From the NCBI GenBank assembly GCA_902590345.1, contig CACIWK010000001.1:104341-142009 (forward strand): a stretch of 37,669 nucleotides of DNA, in the 5' to 3' direction. A program made the translations under genes and the position numbers. How positions within the stretch are numbered: the first letter of the stretch is position 1; every line of letters begins with the position of its first letter. Source of the DNA: an uncultured Pelagibacteraceae bacterium (lineage in GTDB: Bacteria > Pseudomonadota > Alphaproteobacteria > Pelagibacterales > AG-422-B15). The notes beneath the pieces were generated by a model that worked only from the letters and a program-made list of their open reading frames with translations, made no database searches and was not told the DNA's origin. Below are positions 6,555-16,700 of this stretch, piece after piece.

Positions 6555-8663
6555 CTAAAATCCACTTTCTCTAATTAATGTTGATGAAACCAAGTTAAAT
6601 AAGTTTTGAAAAATATTATAGTTTCCACTTTGAATTTTTACATTACCCGCAGTTTGCCACTGAACAGTCTCAACTTCTGTACTAGTGGAAAAATTAAGCT
6701 GGTATAAGGCTTCTTCTGGCCGATAAATAACTTTTCCATCTCCCTTAACTTCACGTGAAGCAATTGATCCACCAAAAGTAGATACTAATGATAAGTAAGG
6801 AAGTTCTTCTGTCGATGTATTATTTTGTGAAACCAATATAACTTCTGTTTCATCAAATTCATTATTTTTTGGAACGAAATAACCACTTGTATTGCTTTCA
6901 AGTTTGTCCAAATCATTCTCACTTATAAATGCAACAACTTTAGTGTCATTGAATTGAACAATAGAAAATAATTTTTCTTTTAAATTTACCCACTGTCCAT
7001 TATTTAAATACTTAAGGTCTTTTATTACACCGCTCATTGGTGCATAAATTGAGAGATTTTCATTTTCCTCTCTAAGACTTTTAAGAATTTCAAACTCTAC
7101 TTTTAATTGGTTTTCTAATACCATGAGGTTGCTCATATCAGCCTCTGATCCAATTCGACGATCCAGTTTTTGCTGTATCATCTTTACGCGCTCAATTGCT
7201 TTATCAACTTTATTTGATAAAGACGGACTCATCATTGTAATTAATAAATCACCCTTTTCGACTTGTTGATCTGAGATAACAAAAATCTCTTTTATCTCAG
7301 AGGCTTCTGTTGGATAGATATCGACTACTTCACCTCGATCAATCACCGCAGGAAGACTGAGTGAACTTCGCCATGGCACTAACATTGCTGCCAATAATAC
7401 TGTGAAAATAAAAATTGATCTCAATGAAGTCCAATTAAAACGCATGTACCTTCTAAGTCCCCACCACTGTTTAATTTCTCTCCAAATTGGTAGTAAAATG
7501 AACCAAACAATCTCAATAATGAACAGAATTATGCCAAGAATTTTGAATGTTAAATAATAAACCAATAAAGCAATTCCAATAAATATGAAGAAGCGATATA
7601 TCCATGTCATCCAAGCGTAAATGATGAAAGTCCACCGTCTTTGACTCATGAGTTGTTCCGGTGGTTGGAATTTAAATCCAAAGATCCATTCTCTAATCTG
7701 CCATCGACCTAAAGCAAAGGAACGCGGTTGAAGATTTTCCGCTTTAAGAAAATCTGAGAGCACATAGTAACCGTCAAATCTCATAAACGGACTGATATTA
7801 ATAAGAAGTGATGATATCCAGCTTGAGGTCGCAATAAAAAATGAAGCACTTTTGATAACGCCTTCAGGGCTTACAGCCCAAACAAATGTTGCAAGAAGGG
7901 CAAGATGCAATTCAGTCAGCATGCCAGCAAAATTAATCAGTAAGCGTTTTCTATGATCAGTTAATTTATATGCATCGGTTGTATCTGTGTACAAGAAGGG
8001 AAAAAAAACCAGCATTGCAAGACCAATTGAAGAAACTTTACATTTATAATAAGTGGCAACATATGCGTGCCCAAGTTCGTGCAAGGCTTTTACAAAAACA
8101 ATCGTTATACCAAACAAAATCAATCCATTAACATTAAAGAAATAAGAAAATGTTGTTAAAAATGTTTCATAGTTTTGGATTGTTAAAAAGATACCAATAA
8201 TCCCCAGAATATAAATTATAAGTCTGCTGGTTTGCGATCCAAGAAACAATGCAAAAGGTAAACTGTTTTCAAGACCATTTCCTGGTTTGAATAATGGGAT
8301 TTTAAAGAACAAATAATTATGAATAATTTTTAACAGCCAGTGCTTGTTTAGTTTCTCTTTTTGAACAACTAAAGATTTAACTTCATCACTTGTTTTTTTA
8401 ATAGTTAAATTATTAAGATTTAGAAAACTGATAAATTCTTCAATTTCTTCTTGTGTAATAGACAAATTACTTTTTTTAATTTTTTCAATAAATTCTGTTG
8501 TCTCAATTCCACTTGACCAATTTTTAAGAAGATCAAATGCTTTTTTGTTTATTGAAAAGTATTTATTTCTTAATGAGTCATAAAGAAGCCATGATGCTGA
8601 GCCGTCCTCTTTCTTTGGTCCCTCACTAAGTTTCAAATCTTGTCGAATAGACGGTACAATCAT
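6555..8663 (-). CDS. PqqD-like / M50 site-2-type protease / HlyD adaptor fusion
   Basis: A 702-aa inner-membrane protein. Residues about 5-95 resemble the small PqqD-type peptide-binding fold. Residues about 135-400 are a multi-span membrane region with zinc motif HELGH (195-199) and NISPFMRFDGYY, whose D297 matches the third M50 metal ligand. After a last span near 415-430, a HlyD-like adaptor follows: a split lipoyl/barrel-sandwich with a coiled-coil hairpin near 490-540. Family knowledge: M50 enzymes cleave peptides in or near the membrane; HlyD adaptors bridge to TolC channels. It is the last gene of the export operon, and its start abuts the upstream stop codon. No ATPase domain is present. 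It probably links substrate recognition, processing and docking; this role is inferred. Confidence 0.88.
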   Translation of the reverse strand: MIVPSIRQDLKLSEGPKKEDGSASWLLYDSLRNKYFSINKKAFDLLKNWSSGIETTEFIEKIKKSNLSITQEEIEEFISFLNLNNLTIKKTSDEVKSLVVQKEKLNKHWLLKIIHNYLFFKIPLFKPGNGLENSLPFALFLGSQTSRLIIYILGIIGIFLTIQNYETFLTTFSYFFNVNGLILFGITIVFVKALHELGHAYVATYYKCKVSSIGLAMLVFFPFLYTDTTDAYKLTDHRKRLLINFAGMLTELHLALLATFVWAVSPEGVIKSASFFIATSSWISSLLINISPFMRFDGYYVLSDFLKAENLQPRSFALGRWQIREWIFGFKFQPPEQLMSQRRWTFIIYAWMTWIYRFFIFIGIALLVYYLTFKILGIILFIIEIVWFILLPIWREIKQWWGLRRYMRFNWTSLRSIFIFTVLLAAMLVPWRSSLSLPAVIDRGEVVDIYPTEASEIKEIFVISDQQVEKGDLLITMMSPSLSNKVDKAIERVKMIQQKLDRRIGSEADMSNLMVLENQLKVEFEILKSLREENENLSIYAPMSGVIKDLKYLNNGQWVNLKEKLFSIVQFNDTKVVAFISENDLDKLESNTSGYFVPKNNEFDETEVILVSQNNTSTEELPYLSLVSTFGGSIASREVKGDGKVIYRPEEALYQLNFSTSTEVETVQWQTAGNVKIQSGNYNIFQNLFNLVSSTLIRESGF

Positions 8664-10001
8664 TTATATTCCTAAAAACTGTCTGCTGATATTGATTGGA
8701 ACTCTAAAGATATAATAAAAAAGAGATGTCCGATCTCCGTAAATTTTTGCTGATCCTCGTAATCCAATACGCGGCGGCTCAATATTATCCTCAAGGCTAG
8801 CGTGTATTTTATAAGCTAAAATATTCTCGGCTGTTAATTCAGGTTTGTAAGAAGTTCTTAATATTTTTCCTTCAATTGAGCTAAGTGGGCTACTGTCTAA
8901 AAAAACCTTAACTCTTGCTGATTTTTCAATAAAAAGTGAGTCTTTTGTCGGCAGGTAAATTAAGAACTCAATATCGTCTGAATTTGCAATCGTTAGTATC
9001 TTTTCACCTATATTTACAGGACGACCTTGCCAATCAATAAAATCTTCAACAACAGCAACCCCCGAAACCTCCGCTTTTATGACAGAATATTTTAATTGTT
9101 CCTCAGCATAAGCGACTTGCTTTTTTTTCAACGCAACTTCAGTTGATAGTTCAACGAGTTTTGCTTTTGCCTCATCATTTGTAAATGAGGATTGTTTAGC
9201 CCTTAGTAATTCTGCTTCAGCAACTTCTAATTCTTGTAAGTTTATTTCGTATTGAGATTTAAAATTAAGATCATCTAATTTTACAAGCTCCATGCCAATA
9301 TCAACAGCATCATTTGTGTTAACTAATACTTTTTTAACTACACCATTCACTGGCGATGTAACAACTGACGGATTTTTAGCAATAACCTCAACTGGAGCTA
9401 CTGCGGATATATTAATTGGCATTAACATTGCAAGTGCAATCGCTGATAATATTAACCACTTTAACCAACCTGAAAAAATTCTACCAATGAATGATATGAT
9501 CGATCCTCTTGATAAAAATGAGTCCAATGCATGGCTGAATGTTTCAGCAATATGTTGGAGCAGTTCTTTTTCTGTATTTGAAACTTTATTAGATCGTACA
9601 ATAACTAGAGAGCCTAAATCGCCCTTTATTCTTGAAATTAATGGAACAACCATTAACTCGTTTGGAAAATTTTCAGGTAAATCTAAATTTGTACCATCTT
9701 CTCTTAAATCACTAATTGAAACTTCTGAAAAAACTCCAGGTTCAACTTTCTTTTTATTTATTAATCTTTCAACAAACGTAACTGTCGGCGCTGTTCTATC
9801 AACGACTGAAATATCAGAGATCGTTTGGACTTTCTGTCGACCTGTAGCAGACTTTGTGAGAAAAAATAAAAAATTATAATCAACAACACTTCTTAACTCA
9901 TTTGCACAAACAAATCCGAGTTCGGATAAGTTTTCTGCTGTCCGAAATTTTTTCTCAAGAGTAATTAGTCTTGCTATTTTTATTGAAGTATTATCATTCA
10001 A
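8664..10001 (-). CDS. GAF domain-membrane span-HlyD adaptor protein
   Basis: A 445-aa protein. Residues about 10-160 look like a GAF-type sensory domain, followed by one transmembrane helix (about 178-198, WLKWLILSAIALAMLMPI). Then comes a HlyD/membrane-fusion region: lipoyl half near 205-235 (VTSPVNGVVKKVLVNTND), a long coiled coil about 240-300, the second lipoyl half (AEVSGVAVVEDFIDWQGR) and a beta-barrel end. This puts the GAF domain in the cytoplasm and the adaptor in the periplasm. The gene overlaps the upstream adaptor gene by 4 bp (ATGA) and abuts the M50 gene. A ligand-sensing domain on an export adaptor suggests secretion is gated by a cytoplasmic signal, which is inference. Confidence 0.87.
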   Translation of the reverse strand: MNDNTSIKIARLITLEKKFRTAENLSELGFVCANELRSVVDYNFLFFLTKSATGRQKVQTISDISVVDRTAPTVTFVERLINKKKVEPGVFSEVSISDLREDGTNLDLPENFPNELMVVPLISRIKGDLGSLVIVRSNKVSNTEKELLQHIAETFSHALDSFLSRGSIISFIGRIFSGWLKWLILSAIALAMLMPINISAVAPVEVIAKNPSVVTSPVNGVVKKVLVNTNDAVDIGMELVKLDDLNFKSQYEINLQELEVAEAELLRAKQSSFTNDEAKAKLVELSTEVALKKKQVAYAEEQLKYSVIKAEVSGVAVVEDFIDWQGRPVNIGEKILTIANSDDIEFLIYLPTKDSLFIEKSARVKVFLDSSPLSSIEGKILRTSYKPELTAENILAYKIHASLEDNIEPPRIGLRGSAKIYGDRTSLFYYIFRVPINISRQFLGI

Positions 10002-10717
10002 AACGTTGCTGTCCCACTCATGCCTGGCAGTAATGTATCATAATTTTCATCAAATTTTGCAGTAATGTCGATGGTTTGGCTGACGGGATCAATATCAACG
10101 CCGATAGTGTGAATTTTGGCATTATATGTTTGCCCATTTTCATCAATGCTGATTTTCATTGGATAACCCTCATCGATCCAAGCCAGCCATTTGCTTGAAA
10201 CAATCAATTTGGCCTCAAGAATTCCAGAGCCTATGATTTCAACCAATGGCTGTTGCCTTTCAATGCTTTCAAACTCGTTTACAAAAACTTTAGAAACTTT
10301 ACCATCATATGGGGCTTTAATTATACATCGATCTGTATTGAGTTTAGCAATCTGTAATTCAGCTTCTGCACGCTTTACATCGATTTCTGATAACTGAACC
10401 TCATATTCTCCAATGGATCTCATCAAGGCAAGGTCTTGATTGCTCTTTAGAGTTACTCTTGCACTCTCTAATTGTGCTTCAACAACTTTTCTTTGTTCTT
10501 CAAAAAATGAACAGTCAAACTTAATTAAAATATCAGTCTCTTTAAATTCAGATCCTTCATCAATTGGAATTGAATCAACTTTTGCAGCAAGTTCACTTGA
10601 TAGTGTTGCTTCTTCGGTTGCAGTTACTAAAACACGTGTGGAATATTCTTCTGCTGACAAATTATAAGGCAATAATATGCAGCACGCTGTTACCGCAAAT
10701 GTTACAATTTTGTTCAT
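9998..10717 (-). CDS. Periplasmic HlyD/RND-type adaptor
   Basis: A 239-aa membrane-fusion-family protein with a cleavable signal peptide (hydrophobic residues 5-20, likely cut after NLSA at 19-22). It shows the usual order: first lipoyl half (ATLSSELAAKVDSIPIDEGSEF), a helical hairpin about residues 70-130, second half (IKAPYDGKVSKVFV), then a beta-barrel ending PGMSGTATF. It is short for an RND adaptor (usually 350-400) and lacks a C-terminal membrane-proximal domain. It lies 11 bp after the giant surface-protein gene and overlaps the GAF-HlyD gene by 4 bp, so it is surely in the same operon. It is one of three adaptor modules in the locus. Its channel is presumably the divergently encoded TolC-like protein. 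Confidence 0.88.
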   Translation of the reverse strand: MNKIVTFAVTACCILLPYNLSAEEYSTRVLVTATEEATLSSELAAKVDSIPIDEGSEFKETDILIKFDCSFFEEQRKVVEAQLESARVTLKSNQDLALMRSIGEYEVQLSEIDVKRAEAELQIAKLNTDRCIIKAPYDGKVSKVFVNEFESIERQQPLVEIIGSGILEAKLIVSSKWLAWIDEGYPMKISIDENGQTYNAKIHTIGVDIDPVSQTIDITAKFDENYDTLLPGMSGTATF

Positions 10718-10728
10718 AAAGGTATTTA

Positions 10729-13700
10729 TTAACTTACTAGAGATACAATCTTTTCGCCATAGCTATCTGCTGCTTTAGCATGAAGCTTTAATTGTTCATC
10801 AAGAGGAATGAAGGAAACTTCATCATTTGTTGTTGAATTTTCCCCATCTGACTCAGTTTCAGTTATCTCATTAAGATCAATCTCAACTTCGATAACTCTT
10901 TCTTTTCCATCTTCATCTTCAGCAATAATTTTTAGTTCAAGAACTTGCAGGCTTTCAGTTAAGAATGCTGGAGCTGCGGAGCCTGTTCTACCTTTTGAAG
11001 GGTCAGCTGCAATTTTTCCAGTTTCTGGATCAATTGTAATCCAATCAGGCAATGCTCCACCACCTTTTAGCTCAGCTTTGTACATTTTTACATTTGATTG
11101 ATTGTCATCAATCACATCGACTGTAAATTGACCTGCATCCATTTGAAGACTGCTTAATTTCATTGTGCCATCAAAGTCTGTCTGTGCATTTAAATTGTTA
11201 TTTGCTGTATTACTTGATGCATTGTTGTTCTCTCTGATCAAGTTTACGTTAGCGTCGTTATCAACAACCACTCTAGTCTGATCAACAAAACCTCTGGTGA
11301 AATCTTGGTCACCCTTAATCTTTGCTTTATCTAATACGATATTTATATCACGTGTGTTACCGTCCTTATCAAGAGCGACAAGCTGAACTTCAACCTCTTC
11401 AACACCGTCAGGCATTTCTGCAGTTGTCTCTCCAGTTTCAGGGTTTACCTTAATCCATTCAGGTAAAGCTTCTCCGTTAGAAAGCTGACCTGTATAAAGC
11501 TCGACATTTTTCTGGTTATCGTCATTTAATTTAACACCTACTCTCAGATCAGTATCTTCACTGCCAGTTGTCTCATTTGCAACTGCGTCCATTAATCTAA
11601 GACCACCATTGAATTTAAGTGGTTTCGAAAGAGATGCAGTATCTGCAATTGAAATAGTATCAAGTGTGAATCCATCATTATCAATGATATTTAATTCATT
11701 AGTAATTTCTCCAGATTTTGCGGGGTTCACTTTTATCTTTTTAACAGGCTGAAGATCAAATTCTTGAGGTGGTAGTTCTGGATCTGTTGGTTCAACAACT
11801 ATAACATCTGGAATAATTTTTATATCAAAAGTGTAGTCAACATAAAGACCCGCACCATCAATAGCTCTGATTGTAATCGAGTATGTGCCAGGCGTATCAA
11901 TTCTACCTGTGAGTTTGTTTTCTCTAAGCCTTAATCCATCGGGTAAACTGGTTTCTGCTTCAGTCTCAGGATCAATAATTTTATATTCAGTAATATCAAA
12001 AGCACCTGAGTCAGGATCATCAAAAATTGGTTTGTGCCTGAGTGTGATTTTTTGGCCTGTTACATATGTTGGAAGTATAACAGGATTGACCACCTCAGGT
12101 GGATCGTTTTTACCTGTGACTGTAATAGCGATTTGAGCTTCAACAGAAGACTCTCCGTCTGTTGCTGTGTATGTAAAGTATTCGGTTGCAGTTTCTCCAG
12201 GATTTAATTCCTTTGCATTGTCGGCGCTATAACTATAACTGCCATCAGCATTCATCGTTAAATCACCGTATGTTCCAGAAAGTGGACTACCAATAGTGCC
12301 TGAAGTTCCTGTTCCAGTTTCTTCACCTGTTCGAATAGTATTTACAGTTAAAGTATCTCCATCTGGGTCAGTATCATTAATCAATACTCCCTCTGTTGCA
12401 TCTTTATCTGTTTGTGCACCTGCACCAATATCTAGAGTATCATCCACTGGAACAGGTGGGTCACTTATACCGTTAACAGTTATTGAAATAACACCAATAT
12501 CTGTTCTGGTTCCATCCGTCACTGTATAATTGAAATGATCTACTGCGCTATCACCTCTCTTAAGTGAGTTAGCTGCATCCTGATCAGCAGTGTAAGTATA
12601 ACTACCATCAGCATTTAAAGTCAAAGTACCATACGTGCCCACAAGTGTGGTTCCAACAGAATCAGCGCCTCCTCTGCCCCCACCTTCAACTTGACCTGTA
12701 CGCACTTCAGAAATAGTTAGAGTCTCACCATCTGCATCTGTATCATCTGCATTGATGGCTAATGCAGTGCCAGTAGCACGAGTGATCGTCGCATCACGGT
12801 TAACTGTGTCTGTATCATCAACAGCGACTGGATCATTATCATTAATACCTGTCACGGTGAACGTTAGTTGTCCGGTTGACGTTTCAGTGCCATCACTTAC
12901 TGTGTAAGTAAATATATCTGTTCCTGTTTGGTTTGTTACCAATTGATCTGATTTATCCTGATCCGCAACATAGGTATACGAACCATCTGCATTAACAGTA
13001 AGAGTTCCAAATTCACCAGTAAGTGCAACACCAACTGTACCGTCAGTTCCAGTTCCATCCTTTGGACCAGTTCTGATATCAGTGATTGTAAAGTTTCCAC
13101 TGGTGTCATCACCATCAACATCAGTATCATCATGATCGAGTTCTTGGTCGTCACTGATTAATCTTGTAACCGTTGCATCCTCGTTAACGCTATCTGTATC
13201 ATCAACAGCAACGATTGCATCGTTAGCTCCATTTATTGTAAAGGTAAGCGTTGCGGTAGATGAGTTTTTGTCATCATCATCCTTTACAGTATAAGTAAAT
13301 ACTTCGGTAACAGTGTCGCCACCATCTAATGCTTCTGCAGCTGCTGTGTTTGGTGTGTATGTGTAGCTTCCGTCAGCTGCAATTGTCAAAGTACCATATG
13401 TCCCTAAAACGCCTTGACCAGCAGTGCCTGTATTACCCGTACCACCTGATGAAATATTTGTAACTGCGAGACTTTCTGTATCTCCACCAGAATCATTCGT
13501 TAATACTCCGCCTGCCTCATTGACTGTCAATGTCTGACTTTCAGTTGCTGTGGCTGTATCTGCTGAACCAACAGGTCCCTTACCAGTTACCGTGATAGTC
13601 AGAGTTGCTGTAGCAGTAGCCCCCTCGTTATCTGTGACCGTATAAGTGAATACATCATTTGCCGTTGCGTTATGTGCCAGTGCATCAGCAGCTGCTTTGT

Positions 13701-16700
13701 CAGCAGTATAAGAATAACTGCCGTCAGAATTGAGGGTCAGAGTACCATAAGTTCCATCAGTTGATCCACCCACTGAGCCTGCTGAAGCGCCAGTAATTCC
13801 TGTCACCGTCATGCTTGAACCCGTGTCAGCATCACTATCGTTTGAAAGTACTCCTGCTCCAGCATTTTTTGATGCTGTAGCATCTTCATCAACGGCGTTC
13901 GTATCGTTACTTGCACTTGGAGCATCATTTACTCCTAAAATAGTGATGGTTATGGTCGCAGTATCCGTTCCACCATTGCCATCACTGACTGTATAAGTAA
14001 ATACATCAGTTGCTGTTGCATCTTTTGCTATCGAGTTTGCATTGTTTGCATTGTAGGTATAATTACCGGTGCTTTGAATTGTTAACGTTCCGTAAGTTCC
14101 TGTCGCAGCGCCACCGACAGATCCTCCTGAAATAGCTGAAACTGTAAGTGTGTCTCCATCTACATCTGTATCATTATTTAAAACGTCCCCTGTATTATCT
14201 CCACTTTCATTATTTTTATTACCGTCAGTTCCTGAAACCCCAGTTGAGCCATCACCAACTGTTAATGTTTGGTCTTCTGTTATGTATCCTGTTGCAGGAT
14301 TACCATCCACTGCTACGTCATCCGCTACTGGAGGGGTATTATTTGAACCTGTAATTGTAATTGTAAGTGTTGCAGTGTCGGTATCATTTGGACTGCTTGC
14401 ATGATCTCTTACTGTATAAGTGAAAACATCAGTTGTTGTTGCAAGATTTGCTAAACTTGTAGAGTCATTTTGATCGGCTATGTATGTATACGAACCATTT
14501 GCATTGATTGTGATTCTACCTTTAGATGTAGTATATTCTTGACCAATAATAAGTGATCCTGATGCATGAGATACAGCAGTAATTGTAAAGTTACCTGATA
14601 CATCGTCACCATCAGGGTCAGTATCATCGTGATCGAGTTCTTGTGTATCACTTTCACTTCGAGTGATTGTAGATCCAGCATTTACAGCATCAGTATCATC
14701 AACTGCTGTGATATCATCGTTAATACCAGTCACCGTAATAGTTAACGTTGCGATACTTGCATTCTTGTCGGCATCATCTTTAACCGTGTAGGTGAATACA
14801 TCATCAACTGTTTCGCTAGGATCAAGGGCTTCAGCTGCTGCTTGGTTTGCAACATATTGATAGCTACCGTTAGCTGCCATAGTTAAAACACCGTATGTTC
14901 CAGTAACGGCGTCTGTAGCATTACCACTATTTCCAGTAACAGCGTGGTTGATCCCAGTTACAGCCAAACTCTCAACATCAAAGCTTGCGTTATCATCATC
15001 GTTATCGATTACACCAGATGCTTCATTTACTGTTAAAGTAGCATTTTCATTGACAGCGCCGGTGTCAGCAACTGCTTGTGGACCTACACCAGTTATTGTG
15101 ATGACTAAATCTGCTGTATTGGTTGTTCCACCCCCATCGCTGACTGTATAAGTGAATGTGTCTGTTCCAGTAGCGTCAACTGCAAGTGCATCAGCATCAC
15201 TTTGGTCAGCTACATACGTATAAGAACCATCTGCTGCGAGCGTTAATGTTCCATGGTTACCAGTAACAGCTTGACCTACCGTACCACCCGCAATTGCAGA
15301 CACTGTGAGGCTTGCGCTTGCATCAGCATCAGTATCATTTGATAACACTCCACTTCCCGCACTAACAGTGAGGGTTTTATCCTCATTAACTGCGCCTGCA
15401 TCATTATTACCAACTGGATCGTCGTCAAGACCTGTTATCGTAATCGTAAGAGTTGCTGTATCTTCATTTACCCCATTGTCATCTTTGACAGTGTAGGTAA
15501 AAATATCGGTAACGGAGTCATTTAAATCCAGAGCTTCGGCTGCTGCTGTATTAGCAACATAAGTGTAACTGCCATCAGCTGCGACGGTTAGCGTACCATA
15601 TGTTCCGAGAACACCTTGAGTAGCGTTGCCGCTGTTTCCAGTTGAATTTGAACTGATTTCAGTAACTGCAAGATTTTCTGTATCACCACCTGTATCATTT
15701 GCGATTACACCTGCACCAGCATTTGCACTTAAAGTTGCATTCTCATTTACACTACCAGTATCATTGCTTGCACTTGGACCAACTCCTGTCACAGTTATTG
15801 CAAGTTCAGCTGTATCTGTATCGTTTGGGCTACTTGTGTGATCTCTGACCGTATACGTAAAGTAATCTATCGCAGTAGCACCTGCAGCAAGTGTATCTTC
15901 ACTTCTACCATTTGCAACATATGTGTAACTACCGTTTGCATTAACAGTTAATACACCATAGGTACCGTTTAGAGCTTGTCCAACTGTACCAACTGTTGCT
16001 CCACTGCTTGAAGATTCTCTTCCTGTTCTAATTGCTGTAATGGTAAAGCTACCAGACACATCATCGCCATCTGGATCAGTATCGTCATGATCAAGCTCTT
16101 GTGTGTCCGAAACGCTTCGAGTAATGGTAGCATCTTCGTTCACTGAATCTGTATCGTTTATTGCGGTTATAGGGTCATTTAAACCTGCAATGGTAATCGT
16201 GATTGTTGCAGTGGCAGTATCAGTTTGATCAGTAACGGTATAAGTAAAGCTATCGGTGTCTGTTTCACCAGGATCTAGCTGATCAGCGGCATCTTTATTA
16301 GCTATATAGGTGTATGAACCATCTGATAAGATTGTCAATGTACCATAAGTGCCATCAACTGGTGATCCTAGAGATCCTCCAGCAATAGCTGAAACCGTAA
16401 GTGTGTCGCCATCAGCATCAGTATCATTTAATAAAACATCACCAGTATGTTCACCCGATGCATCAGGCGTAGCATCATTTGCACTCGCACCATCAGTAAC
16501 GGATAACGTTGCGTCTTCGTTGATGTAACCGGCATCATTATTACCAACAGGAGCGTTATTTGTTGTTGCGGCTCTTGTGACCACACGAATGAAGTCACCT
16601 TTTTCTCCGTTATCAGCTGAAAGGGTTATTCTTTTATTAGAATTTGAAACTTGCCAACCATCACTGCCTGACGTCAAACTTCCAGGTGCGCCACCAGAGT

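Noticed and set aside
9292..9879. 195-codon plus-strand open frame opposite the GAF-HlyD gene
   Set aside because: It lies wholly within a well-supported minus-strand gene, has no recognisable domain or ribosome site, and its sequence is the complement of the coding strand.
11885..15841. Many plus-strand open frames of 60-85 codons opposite the giant protein gene
   Set aside because: They are periodic with the VCBS repeats and rich in Ser/Val/Pro, as expected for the complement of Asp/Thr/Gly-rich repeats. No independent start signals or families.
12105..16555. Possible CRISPR array or non-coding tandem repeat
   Set aside because: The period is about 370 bp, the frame is open throughout and the units encode a VCBS/cadherin-like domain. 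No short identical repeats with unique spacers.
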